Assembly: GCA_020072965.1 (NCBI GenBank)
Contig: JAIQFY010000010.1
Span: 1-35,998, forward strand
Reading direction: 5' to 3'
DNA length: 35,998 nt
DNA from: Terriglobia bacterium
GTDB lineage: Bacteria; Acidobacteriota; Terriglobia; JAIQFV01
In this document: piece by piece, positions 25,158 through 32,828 of the stretch
How positions within the stretch are numbered: position 1 is the stretch's first letter
Layout of the letters: every line of letters starts with the position of its first letter
The notes under the pieces: model-generated
Seen by the model: the letters and a program-made list of their open reading frames with translations, nothing else
Database searches by the model: none
What the model was told of the DNA's origin: nothing
Made by a program: the position numbers and the translations under genes

Positions 25158-25366
25158 GCCAGTGGCCATCCACCAAAGCGAAACGTGTGTTTTCCGCCCT
25201 TCAGCGGATGGGCTGGAGTATAAAACGCCAATCCGGTTCGCATATCACACTCTCCCGCCCTGGCTGGGCTGATGTCGTGTTTGCCTTTCATGAGAACGTG
25301 GAGATAGGCCCCCGTATGTTGGCACGACTCGCAAAGGCAACCGGCTTACGTCCGCAAGATTTATAG
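25154..25366 (+). CDS. hicA: HicA mRNA interferase toxin
   Basis: This 70-aa protein has the double-stranded RNA-binding-like fold of HicA. VFSALQRMGWSIKRQSGSHITL carries the catalytic His 30 in GSH, and a C-terminal GPRMLARLAKATGL helix completes the fold. HicA cuts mRNA when free of HicB. The length is normal for the family and the key residue is present, so the pair looks intact. The toxin follows the antitoxin, the less common but well-known order. Confidence 0.92.
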   Translation: MSQWPSTKAKRVFSALQRMGWSIKRQSGSHITLSRPGWADVVFAFHENVEIGPRMLARLAKATGLRPQDL

Positions 25367-25403
25367 GTCTTCTCGCCTCGCGGATCCTCGATTTTCTGGG
25401 GGG

Positions 25404-25452
25404 AGGTCTCAAAATTCAACATGTAGACTCGTTGATTTCTGAGGCCAGGCAC
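25404..25452. repeat. 49-nt hairpin-forming direct repeat, copy 1
   Basis: It begins AGGTCTCAAAATTCAAC and continues with a 10-nt loop and GTTGATTTCTGAGGCC. The outer arms pair at 13 of 16 positions. Copy 2 at 26061-26109 matches at 41 of 49 positions in the same orientation, 657 nt further on. The two copies frame the orphan gene at 25527. Confidence 0.82.
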
Positions 25453-25526
25453 GATCGTTTAATGATCGCCGGCAGTGGCGCGACCAAGGCGACTCAATCG
25501 CACGTCGCTAGGCCCAATTGAAGAAA

Positions 25527-26084
25527 ATGAACGAGCAAAATCAACGATTTATTTGCAATGAACTGTTAGAGTTGGTAGTTCAAGCTACGCTTCAACGTTC
25601 TCCAACGTACGCAGAAAAGGCATCAGCAAAAAGAAAGGGTGAGTTTCGTGAAGGATTGCGACGCCAACTGGAGACAATTGCGAATCAGTACTCGGGAAAA
25701 GTTAGTGAAGACAAACACATTGAAAACATAAGGAGACTTTCGGACGAACTCCGCAAGAATTTTTCTGATTGTCTAGTCAATGGTCGCTTTCGGATAGGGA
25801 GTGCCCAAAAGGCTCTGAACCTCCACTTGAAATATCTTTGGCGTCTTGGGAGGATAAGCACACCTCCGCATTGTCCCTTTGACTTTTTTGTCATTAACAA
25901 GCTATCCCTCGATTCGCCAATAAGCTGGACTAAACTCGATGACATCGAGGGCTACAAGGAACTTGTAGAAGACGCAAAAAGAAAAGCCAATGGCGTCAGC
26001 TTGGCAGAGTGGGAATACGAAGAGTATGAGAAGGAGCGCGAAAAGGCCCGCGAAAGGGCCAGGTCTCAAAATTCAACAAGCTGA
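25527..26084 (+). CDS. Orphan hypothetical protein between hairpin repeats
   Basis: This 185-aa soluble, charged protein has a helical N-terminal half (ICNELLELVVQATLQR, KRKGEFREGLRRQLETI). It has a central segment GRFRIGSAQKALNLHLKYLWRLG followed by STPPHCPFDFFVINKL, and ends in a Glu/Arg-rich helix. Similar segments occur in uncharacterised orphan proteins I have seen, but no function is known to me. Its base composition is clearly lower in GC than its neighbours, a sign of transfer. The last seven codons (RSQNSTS) and the stop are made by the second repeat copy, so the C-terminus depends on the repeat. There is no strong ribosome binding site; TTG 25518 is an alternative start. Confidence 0.7.
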   Translation: MNEQNQRFICNELLELVVQATLQRSPTYAEKASAKRKGEFREGLRRQLETIANQYSGKVSEDKHIENIRRLSDELRKNFSDCLVNGRFRIGSAQKALNLHLKYLWRLGRISTPPHCPFDFFVINKLSLDSPISWTKLDDIEGYKELVEDAKRKANGVSLAEWEYEEYEKEREKARERARSQNSTS

Positions 26085-26109
26085 GTCGTTGATTGTTGAG
26101 ACCGGGCAC
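26061..26109. repeat. 49-nt hairpin-forming direct repeat, copy 2
   Basis: The arms GGTCTCAAAATTCAAC and GTTGATTGTTGAGACC pair at 14 of 16 positions around a 10-nt loop. It overlaps the 3' end of the orphan gene and could also work as its terminator. The changes between the copies fall in the loop and in paired arm positions. Confidence 0.82.
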
Positions 26110-26133
26110 CAACAACTCTGTTCAGAACGCGCG

Positions 26134-26148
26134 ATGTGTGCGCCACCC
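26134..26148. repeat. Single arm of the 3053-type palindrome
   Basis: ATGTGTGCGCCACCC is identical to the right arm at 3079-3093. The left arm is missing, so this is a degraded copy. It lies 25 nt after the second hairpin repeat. Confidence 0.65.
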
Positions 26149-26208
26149 GTCGTCCCCCTTCACCGCGTTTTAGGGCGGCCCGCAAGGAAAAATGTGACCT
26201 CACAACCC

Positions 26209-26598
26209 CTATTTCTTGCCCGGCAGCGAGTCTGCTATCTCAGCGATCCGCCATTGTGTTTCTTTGATTTCCTTCATCATTTCGAGCCGGAAACGGATGA
26301 TGTGATAGCGTAGAACAATGGGGACCCAAATTAATGCAATGAATAGGGCGCATAGCGCGAACCAGAGCCTCTGTTCAAAGCTCTTGGAGAAGGCTGCAAG
26401 GAGAAAGAAGGCAGTACTAAAAAGTATCAAATAAATGCCGATCGGAACAGAGGTCCATTTTTCCCGGCGGATTGCTCGGCTCTGTGATTCGAGCATGGCT
26501 TCGATCTCCTTCCTGTATTTCCCGTGCAGAGAAGGGGCGTGCTGTTCCTGCAATAAAAGATTCTTCCCAATTGAACTTTGATCTTTCGTCTCAGACAC
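26209..26598 (-). CDS. Two-TM membrane protein overlapping the ECF sigma gene
   Basis: Started at GTG 26598 (129 aa), whose GGAGG lies 9 nt upstream, the gene overlaps the sigma stop by 8 nt. The frame extends back to ATG 26640, but that would lie wholly inside the sigma gene. After an N-terminal charged region, two hydrophobic helices (PIGIYLILFSTAFFLLAAF and LWFALCALFIALIWVPIVL) span the membrane. A cytoplasmic amphipathic tail (RLEMMKEIKETQWRIAEIAD) follows. Its position is that of an anti-sigma partner, but no zinc-binding anti-sigma motif (HxxxCxxC) is present. It may be an unusual membrane anchor for the sigma factor or simply a co-expressed protein. Confidence 0.7.
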   Translation of the reverse strand: MSETKDQSSIGKNLLLQEQHAPSLHGKYRKEIEAMLESQSRAIRREKWTSVPIGIYLILFSTAFFLLAAFSKSFEQRLWFALCALFIALIWVPIVLRYHIIRFRLEMMKEIKETQWRIAEIADSLPGKK

Positions 26599-27142
26599 CT
26601 TTGTGTGCCTCCATGGCCTGACGTAGAGCTTCTTTTGCATTGAAGAGGCGAGACTTCACGGTGCCCACTTCGCAGCCCACAACTTGAGCAATCTCCTCGT
26701 ATTTCATTTCCTCAAGGAAGAAAAGAGTCAGGACCTCGCGGTGAAGGGCATTCAACCTAAGCATGTGCCAATGAATTTCCTCGGCTGCTGTGCGATCCCA
26801 CCCGATATCAGAGGACTCGCAGGATATGACCTCTCGGTAGCCATTTTCGGCGCGCTCGCGCGCCATTTCCCGGCGTATGTGCGTCACTACCTGGTCGTGC
26901 GCGATACGATAGATCCAAGGGCGAAAAGAGCCCGCGTCTCGAAGATTCCGTATCTTGCGGAATATGGTAATCCAAACCTCCTGGAGGAGATCGTATGCGG
27001 AACCTTCGTCGTGCACGAAGCGCCGGACGTAATAGAATAGTCTATCTTCCATAAGGTCCACCAACTCCCGAAAGGCTTCTGTCTCCCCGAGTTGGCACCT
27101 CAGCACAATGACCTGTTCCCGAATTCTGCCGGCGTCGCTCAT
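26591..27142 (-). CDS. ECF sigma-70 family RNA polymerase sigma factor
   Basis: This 183-aa protein contains region 2 (about residues 22-92, DLLQEVWITIFRKIRNL and FRPWIYRIAHDQ) and region 4 (about 128-178, LNALHREVLTLFFLEEMKYEEIAQVVGCEVGTVKSRL). It is the normal length for an extracytoplasmic-function factor. GAGG is 4 nt before ATG. It is co-transcribed with the two-TM gene and divergent from the PD40 propeller gene. A GAACATTT sequence about 40 nt upstream resembles an ECF-type -35, so autoregulation is possible but unproven. Confidence 0.93.
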   Translation of the reverse strand: MSDAGRIREQVIVLRCQLGETEAFRELVDLMEDRLFYYVRRFVHDEGSAYDLLQEVWITIFRKIRNLRDAGSFRPWIYRIAHDQVVTHIRREMARERAENGYREVISCESSDIGWDRTAAEEIHWHMLRLNALHREVLTLFFLEEMKYEEIAQVVGCEVGTVKSRLFNAKEALRQAMEAHKGV

Positions 27143-27304
27143 TGAACCTCATCTGTAGGTCGTCTCTCGGGGCGGAAATGTTCACTGAGGATTTAGCAGG
27201 TTACGTTCAAATTATAGCCAATCCCTTCAGGACGTGGCGGAGAAAGATTTCCAGTCTCAATGCTTCATCCGATTCTCTCATCGTGGAATGTCATGGAATT
27301 TGTT

Positions 27305-27310
27305 TATAAT
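27305..27310 (+). promoter_or_regulatory. Consensus -10 box upstream of the PD40 propeller gene
   Basis: TATAAT is perfect and lies 39 nt before the start codon. The sequence at the expected -35 position is weak, so an activator or extended contacts may be needed. Confidence 0.45.
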
Positions 27311-27348
27311 GGGCCGAATCAAGCCTGACCTTGAACCCGGAGAGAATA

Positions 27349-28413
27349 ATGAAAGCACTCCTTGCTGTTCTTTTCGTTGGAGGGGTTATTCTCGCGACTC
27401 TCGTGGCATCGCGGCCCTCCGCGATCCCCTCTGATCAGGATCCCCTCCGATTGCCGGACGAGAGACATTTGCACAACATTCGTCAGTTGACCTTTGGGGG
27501 TCAAAACGCCGAGGCCTACTTTTCGGCGGATGACAAGAAACTGATCTTCCAGTCCACACGTGACGAATATCCGTGCGACCAGATTTACACCATGAATATC
27601 GATGGATCTGACGTGAAAAGGGTTTCCACCGGCCATGGGCGCACTACCTGTGCCTACTTCTCTCCGGATGGAAAGCGAATCACCTTTTCATCGACCCATC
27701 TCGCCAACCCGGAATGCCCGCCTCGACCCGACTACTCACGGGGATATGTGTGGCCCGTCTATTCAGGGTATGACATATTCAGCGCTCTGCCCGATGGATC
27801 CGACCTGAAGCAGATCACCCACACCCCGGGCTATGACGCCGAAGGTGTTGTCTCCCCGAACGGAAAACGAATGGTGTTTACCTCCCTTCGGAATGGAGAT
27901 TTGGACATTTACACCATGGATCTCGACGGAAAGAACGTGAAACAGCTCACCCATGAATTGGGATATGACGGCGGGCCGTTTTTCTCATACGATGGCCGAT
28001 GGATCGTCTATCGCGCCTACCACCCGGAGTCCGAAAAGGACATTGCCGAGTATCGCGAGCTGTTAAAACAAAGCTTGATTCGCCCAACGACCCTCGAGAT
28101 CTGGATGATGAAAGCCGACGGGACTGGAAAACGGCAGATCACTCACAACGGCAAGGCCAATTTCGCCCCGTGTTTCTTTCCGGACGGAAAGCGAATCATT
28201 TTTTCTTCAAATATGCAGGATCCCAAGGGAAGGATCTTTAACCTGTATTCCGTTAGAGTGGACGGTTCCGGCCTCGAACGCGTCACCTACAGTGACGCCT
28301 TCGACAGCTTTCCGATGTTCAGTCGAGACGGGAAGAAACTGGTCTTCGCCTCGAATCGGAACGGCAAGGTCCCGCATGAGACGAATGTGTTCATGGCGGA
28401 ATGGGTTGAGTGA
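27349..28413 (+). CDS. TolB-like PD40 beta-propeller protein, N-terminally anchored or secreted
   Basis: The 354-aa precursor starts with a hydrophobic segment (ALLAVLFVGGVILATLVA), so it is exported or membrane-anchored. Six PD40 repeats follow, with cores such as SPDGKRITFSS, SPNGKRMVFTS, SYDGRWIVYRA and FPDGKRIIFSS. Each pairs with an IYTMNxDGS-type blade, as in TolB and the propellers of prolyl oligopeptidases. There is no catalytic domain after it. GGAGAG lies close to ATG 27349, which I prefer to the in-frame TTG 27331. It probably binds protein or peptidoglycan-associated partners in the periplasm. It is divergent from the ECF sigma operon, which could control it. Confidence 0.85.
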   Translation: MKALLAVLFVGGVILATLVASRPSAIPSDQDPLRLPDERHLHNIRQLTFGGQNAEAYFSADDKKLIFQSTRDEYPCDQIYTMNIDGSDVKRVSTGHGRTTCAYFSPDGKRITFSSTHLANPECPPRPDYSRGYVWPVYSGYDIFSALPDGSDLKQITHTPGYDAEGVVSPNGKRMVFTSLRNGDLDIYTMDLDGKNVKQLTHELGYDGGPFFSYDGRWIVYRAYHPESEKDIAEYRELLKQSLIRPTTLEIWMMKADGTGKRQITHNGKANFAPCFFPDGKRIIFSSNMQDPKGRIFNLYSVRVDGSGLERVTYSDAFDSFPMFSRDGKKLVFASNRNGKVPHETNVFMAEWVE

Positions 28414-28467
28414 AGAAGAAGTGGCCAGTTACCAGTTCTCAGTTGTCAATTGCCGGTTCCTCGCTTT

Positions 28468-28539
28468 CATTCCGCACTCCGAAATCTGCAATCCGAAATC
28501 CGCATTCGGCATTCCGCACTCCGCAATCCGAAATCCGCA
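28468..28539. repeat. Degenerate short repeats between propeller gene and aconitase
   Basis: CATTCCGCACTCCG occurs at 28468-28481 and 28510-28523, and GCAATCCGAAATCCGCA at 28488-28504 and 28523-28539. The units are interleaved, with offsets of 42 and 35 nt. The 50 nt before it also have a repetitive CAGTT pattern. No gene is here. Confidence 0.75.
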
Positions 28540-28559
28540 ATCAAGATGAGCTGCCGCGT

Positions 28560-31427
28560 TCAGGCCTGGACGATCAACTGCCGCAACATGTAGGGGAGAA
28601 TTCCGCCGTGCTGGTAGTACTCGACTTCGATAGGGGTATCGATGCGCGCGGTGACGGGAACATCCTCCTTCCGGCCACTGGCGCGATGAATGGTCAAGGT
28701 CACTTCCTGGCGTGGCTTGAGGCCTCCTTGAAAACCCGTAATATCGAATGTCTCTGAGCCGTCGAGATGAAGAGACTGAGGGCCCATGCCTTCCTTGAAC
28801 TGACAGGGGAGGACTCCCATCTGGACCAGGTTGCTGCGGTGAATGCGCTCAAAGCTCTGTGCGATCACCGCACGGATGCCCAGCAATCGCGTCCCCTTGG
28901 CCGCCCAATCGCGGGAGCTTCCGGTACCATATTCCAGGCCGGCGATCACGACCAGCGGGTTGCCCTCGGCCTGGTATTTCACAGCGGCGTCGTAGATACT
29001 CATCTCTTCCCCATCGGGCTGATGGACGGTGACGCATCCTTCCGTCCCCGGTACCATCAAGTTTTTGATCCGCACGTTCGCGAATGTTCCGCGCGTCATC
29101 ACCCGGTCATTGCCGCGGCGCGAGCCATAGCTGTTGAAGTCCTCCACGGAGACGCCCTGTTCATTCAGGTATGAACCTGCCGGAGAATTCGGTTTGATCG
29201 CCCCTGCAGGGCTGATGTGATCAGTAGTCACCGAATCACCAAAAATGGCCAGTGCCCACGCCCCGTGGATCTCTGCGATGGGTCCAGGCACTAACCCAAG
29301 ACCCAAGAAATAAGGCGGCTCCTGGATATACGTGGACTCCGGATCCCACTTGTAGACCTCGCCGCGCGGGCTGGGGATCTCGTTCCAGAGGGGGTTCTGC
29401 CCGCCAAAGTCGCTGTAGAGCCTTTGGTAGGTTTCAGGATCGACCGCTGTGCGCATAGTGTCTCGTACCTCTTCGAGGCTGGGCCAAACATCCCGAAGGT
29501 AAACACTCGTGCCGTCCTTGCCCTTTCCAATGGGCTCATTCGTCATATCGATCGCCACCGTGCCGGCCAGCGCAAAAGCGACCACCAGCGGCGGGCTCAT
29601 CAAGAAGTTTGCTTTGATGTTCTGGTGAACCCGCGCCTCAAAATTGCGGTTGCCGCTCAGAACACTGGCGGCGATCAGATCATTACGCGTGATCACCTCC
29701 TCGAGGCGTGGCTCCAGGGGGCCGGAATTTCCAATGCAGGTCGTACATCCATAGCCGACAAGATGGAACCCCAGGCGGTTGAGATAGGGTTGGAGTCCTG
29801 TCTTTTGAAGATACTCCGTGACCACCCGGGAACCGGGAGCCAGCGAGGTCTTTACGGCGGGACGGACGGAGAGTCCTCTTTCGACAGCCTTCTTTGCCAA
29901 AAGCCCCGCAGCCAGCATCACGCTCGGGTTGGAGGTGTTGGTGCAAGAGGTAATCGCAGCGATGAGGACGTCTCCATGGCGGAGGTCTACTTCAGCATTC
30001 GGAAACTCCTCTTCGGGCACTTCCTCCATCCGATCCGGTGTGGGATGCTCGTTGATCATCTCCACTTCGTCCAGCGTAGCGGCGGCGCTCAGGTTGGAGG
30101 CCCCGCCGGGGGCCAATTCCTGCACTCCGGCCGCTGCCACAGGGTGAGGGATTCGCTGTGCTTCGCTGCCCATTGCTGTGCTGAACCGGCGATTGATCTC
30201 CTCACTGGATTTGTTATAACCGCCCTCCTGGACCGGTTTCCGCATTAGCTCGAGGAACCTCTCCTTGATCTTCGGCAGATCGATTCGATCCTGGGGCCGC
30301 TTCGGCCCTGCCACCGCGGGAACGACCTCATGGAGGTCCAGTTCGAGCAACTTACTGTATTGGCAGTCACCTTTCCCCGGTATGCCAAACAGTCCCTGCG
30401 CCTTGAAGTAGTTCCGAACCAACTCCACCTGCTCAACGCTTCGACCCGTCGCGCGATAGTAGGCGCACGTCTCTTCGTCGACAGGAAAGAACCCCATCGT
30501 CGCCCCGTACTCCGGCGACATGTTCGCAATCGTAGCGCGGTCGGGCACCGACAGCCTCGCAGCCCCCTCGCCGTGATATTCCACAAATTTCCCCACGACC
30601 TTGGCCTTCCGCAACATCTCGGTGACATGAAGAACCACGTCGGTCGCGGTCACGCCCTCATTCAACCGTCCGCTCATATGGACGCCGACCACGTCGGGCG
30701 TCAGGAAGTAGACAGGCTGGCCCAGCATGCCGGCCTCGGCTTCGATCCCTCCGACACCCCATCCGACGACGCCTAACCCGTTAATCATCGTGGTATGGGA
30801 ATCGGTTCCCACCAGGGTGTCAGGATAATAAACTCCTTCTTTCTCGAGCACCCCCTGGGCCAGGTATTCCAGATTAACCTGATGGCAGATCCCGATGCCC
30901 GGGGGAACGACTTTGAATTTATTGAATGTCCCCATGCCCCATTTCAGGAATTGGTAGCGCGCCCGGTTGCGTTTGAACTCCATCTCCATGTTGAGCTGGA
31001 GGGCTTCAGCGATTCGGGCCACATCCACTTGCACGGAGTGGTCAACCACGAGATCGACAGGCACCAACGGTTCGACCCTTTTCGGGTCCTTGCCCAGCCG
31101 GGCCACCGCCGAGCGCATCGCCGCCAAATCGACAAGAAGAGGAACGCCCGTAAAATCCTGCAAAAGAATCCGCGAGACGACAAAGGGAATTTCTTCGGTG
31201 CGTTCGGCAACAGGGCGCCAATGGGCGAGGGCTTTGACGTCTTCCTCCACGATTCGCCGGCCATCGTAGTTGCGCAGGATGGATTCGAGGATGATGCGGA
31301 TGCTCACCGGCAGACTCGAAATCGGACCCACGCCTTCCCTTTCAAGCTGAGGCAACGAATAAAATTTTCCGGTTCGATCACCGGCTATTTTAAAGGTCTG
31401 GAGTGAATTGAAAAGATTGTGAGTCAT
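28560..31427 (-). CDS. acnA: Aconitate hydratase A
   Basis: This 955-aa enzyme interconverts citrate and isocitrate through cis-aconitate in the TCA and glyoxylate cycles, in the cytosol. The [4Fe-4S] ligands are the Cys in SCTNTSNP (about 495) and the two in [14 protein letters not shown] (about 561 and 564). [22 protein letters not shown] and the C-terminal swivel [16 protein letters not shown] are typical. It is longer than the usual 890-900 aa owing to an extra stretch (about 425-480) before the third domain. ATG 31427 follows GGAGG at about 10 nt; the frame is open further upstream without a site. It starts 22 nt after the phosphatase stop, so the two may share a transcript. Confidence 0.96.
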   Translation of the reverse strand: MTHNLFNSLQTFKIAGDRTGKFYSLPQLEREGVGPISSLPVSIRIILESILRNYDGRRIVEEDVKALAHWRPVAERTEEIPFVVSRILLQDFTGVPLLVDLAAMRSAVARLGKDPKRVEPLVPVDLVVDHSVQVDVARIAEALQLNMEMEFKRNRARYQFLKWGMGTFNKFKVVPPGIGICHQVNLEYLAQGVLEKEGVYYPDTLVGTDSHTTMINGLGVVGWGVGGIEAEAGMLGQPVYFLTPDVVGVHMSGRLNEGVTATDVVLHVTEMLRKAKVVGKFVEYHGEGAARLSVPDRATIANMSPEYGATMGFFPVDEETCAYYRATGRSVEQVELVRNYFKAQGLFGIPGKGDCQYSKLLELDLHEVVPAVAGPKRPQDRIDLPKIKERFLELMRKPVQEGGYNKSSEEINRRFSTAMGSEAQRIPHPVAAAGVQELAPGGASNLSAAATLDEVEMINEHPTPDRMEEVPEEEFPNAEVDLRHGDVLIAAITSCTNTSNPSVMLAAGLLAKKAVERGLSVRPAVKTSLAPGSRVVTEYLQKTGLQPYLNRLGFHLVGYGCTTCIGNSGPLEPRLEEVITRNDLIAASVLSGNRNFEARVHQNIKANFLMSPPLVVAFALAGTVAIDMTNEPIGKGKDGTSVYLRDVWPSLEEVRDTMRTAVDPETYQRLYSDFGGQNPLWNEIPSPRGEVYKWDPESTYIQEPPYFLGLGLVPGPIAEIHGAWALAIFGDSVTTDHISPAGAIKPNSPAGSYLNEQGVSVEDFNSYGSRRGNDRVMTRGTFANVRIKNLMVPGTEGCVTVHQPDGEEMSIYDAAVKYQAEGNPLVVIAGLEYGTGSSRDWAAKGTRLLGIRAVIAQSFERIHRSNLVQMGVLPCQFKEGMGPQSLHLDGSETFDITGFQGGLKPRQEVTLTIHRASGRKEDVPVTARIDTPIEVEYYQHGGILPYMLRQLIVQA

Positions 31428-31449
31428 TGACTGTGAGCCTCCTACCATG

Positions 31450-32430
31450 CTAATTCGAGCGGCGAACGGCCAGCAGGGCCAGGTCGTCCGTCTTGGGTGC
31501 TCTGGCCCGGAATACCGACAGGTCTTTAAGACAGGCACTCACCAGGTCCCTCACCCCAAGCGAGCAATTGTCGGAAGCCAGGCTCGACAACCGTTCAATT
31601 CCATATTCATCGCCCGCTTCATTCTGCGCTTCTGAGACTCCATCCGTGAAAAGGAGGAGGGTGTCGTTGGGAACAAGGCGCAGCCGGGCCGATGAGAATT
31701 GCTGGTCACAGAAGACCCCGACCGGGAGGCCCGTAGCGCTGATGCGGGTGACGTCGCCGCCATGTATCAGCAAAGGGGGTAAGTGCCCTGCATTGCACAT
31801 TTCAACCTCTCCGGAATTGCTGGCTCTTCCACAGACCAGGGTGGCATAGTGTGTCGGGAGCGTGGTCTCGCAGAAAACACGACTGGCCCGCTCGACGAGT
31901 TGATTAAGAGGCAATCCCACGGAAATCAATGTGCGAAACATCGCGTGGAGTTGGGCCATGAGCATCGAGGCCGCGACTCCTTTTCCCGACACGTCCCCCA
32001 GGATGAAATAGAGGTCACCCCCTTCGACGTTCACCAGGTCACAATAGTCACCGCTGATCGCACCGGCAGGCTCATAGTGATAGGAGGCCTCCCACCCATC
32101 AAAATTCATGCTTTGCTTCGGAAGTAATCCACTTTGGATGCGCGCCGCCAACTCGAGGTCCTTTTCCAGGGCGCGCTGCTGGACCGGGGTGAGGTGATCC
32201 ACGCAAAACTGGACCAGTGGATCTGCCACCAACCGATCCGTTTCAATGGGGTCATGACAGACTTCACACAAGCCATAGGATCCCGCGCTGAGGCGCTCCA
32301 GGGCAGCATCAACCTGCCTTAAAAGATTCGAAAGGTTTTCCGGCGCCGGGGCCGCCAGCGTCGCGGCCTCCAGTTTGTGACGGCGATCGAGCAATTGCCC
32401 CCTCATCATATTCTCTAAGTTGGTAGTCAT
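31450..32430 (-). CDS. PP2C/SpoIIE-type phosphatase with N-terminal DksA/TraR zinc finger
   Basis: The 326-aa protein opens with a coiled helix and a DksA/TraR-like finger ([18 protein letters not shown] to VQFCVDHL, ligands Cys 55, 58, 76 and His 79). After a helical linker ([14 protein letters not shown]) comes a PP2C domain of the RsbU/SpoIIE type. It has [49 protein letters not shown] and a final KTDDLALL, giving the metal-binding acids. It should dephosphorylate an anti-sigma antagonist in a partner-switch pathway; no such partner is in the window. ATG 32430 is used; the TTG at 32445 is weaker. Confidence 0.9.
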   Translation of the reverse strand: MTTNLENMMRGQLLDRRHKLEAATLAAPAPENLSNLLRQVDAALERLSAGSYGLCEVCHDPIETDRLVADPLVQFCVDHLTPVQQRALEKDLELAARIQSGLLPKQSMNFDGWEASYHYEPAGAISGDYCDLVNVEGGDLYFILGDVSGKGVAASMLMAQLHAMFRTLISVGLPLNQLVERASRVFCETTLPTHYATLVCGRASNSGEVEMCNAGHLPPLLIHGGDVTRISATGLPVGVFCDQQFSSARLRLVPNDTLLLFTDGVSEAQNEAGDEYGIERLSSLASDNCSLGVRDLVSACLKDLSVFRARAPKTDDLALLAVRRSN

Positions 32431-32828
32431 AGTGTTCCCGCTCAACCCGGATTAACAATCGGTGATGGATTAACCTTCCGGAGAGACTGCGGCTCTCCAG
32501 TTCAACTCGGACACACGCTTATGAGTGTCTTTCCGGACACGACCATCAATTCGTCAGTGTTCTCTTGAGATGCCAGTTCAGTAGAAAGCACCCCGCCAGG
32601 CGTCTTCAATGCCATCAAGAACCACACAGAGTGCATCGGTTCTGCCCGCCTTGACCAATTGAACAGCAGAGTATACCCCTGCCGGGCGGAGGCGACAAGA
32701 TGACTGATCCAAAAAATCAGCGCTGCGGTTATCGGGGGTATGACTTCATAAACTACGGGCAGAGTAGTTCTGCAACAGAGGCAAGGCACTGCAAGGACAG
32801 TGAATTCGTCAGACCTTTCAGGACGCCT
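32431..32828. other. Intergenic region between RND permease and phosphatase genes
   Basis: About 400 nt with no gene I can support. A 95-codon leftward frame (32502-32789) has a hydrophobic middle but no ribosome binding site. In another leftward frame, 37 codons ending near 32588 read like an ordinary protein (AVQLVKAGRTDALCVVLDG), but no start codon with a site exists. This may be the tail of a lost gene. Confidence 0.4.

Noticed and set aside
25404-26109. The 49-nt repeats as integron attC sites
   Set aside because: ATTCAAC fits the R'' pattern RYYYAAC, but the partner GTTGATT breaks GTTRRRY at one position. Only 10 nt separate AAC from GTT, so the inner L''/L' sites cannot exist. No integrase is in the window.
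29424-30248. 274-codon plus-strand frame inside aconitase
   Set aside because: It is fully explained as the shadow of the well-conserved acnA coding strand.
32502-32789. 95-codon leftward frame with a hydrophobic middle
   Set aside because: No ribosome binding site and an irregular composition; another frame of the same strand looks more protein-like over part of it.
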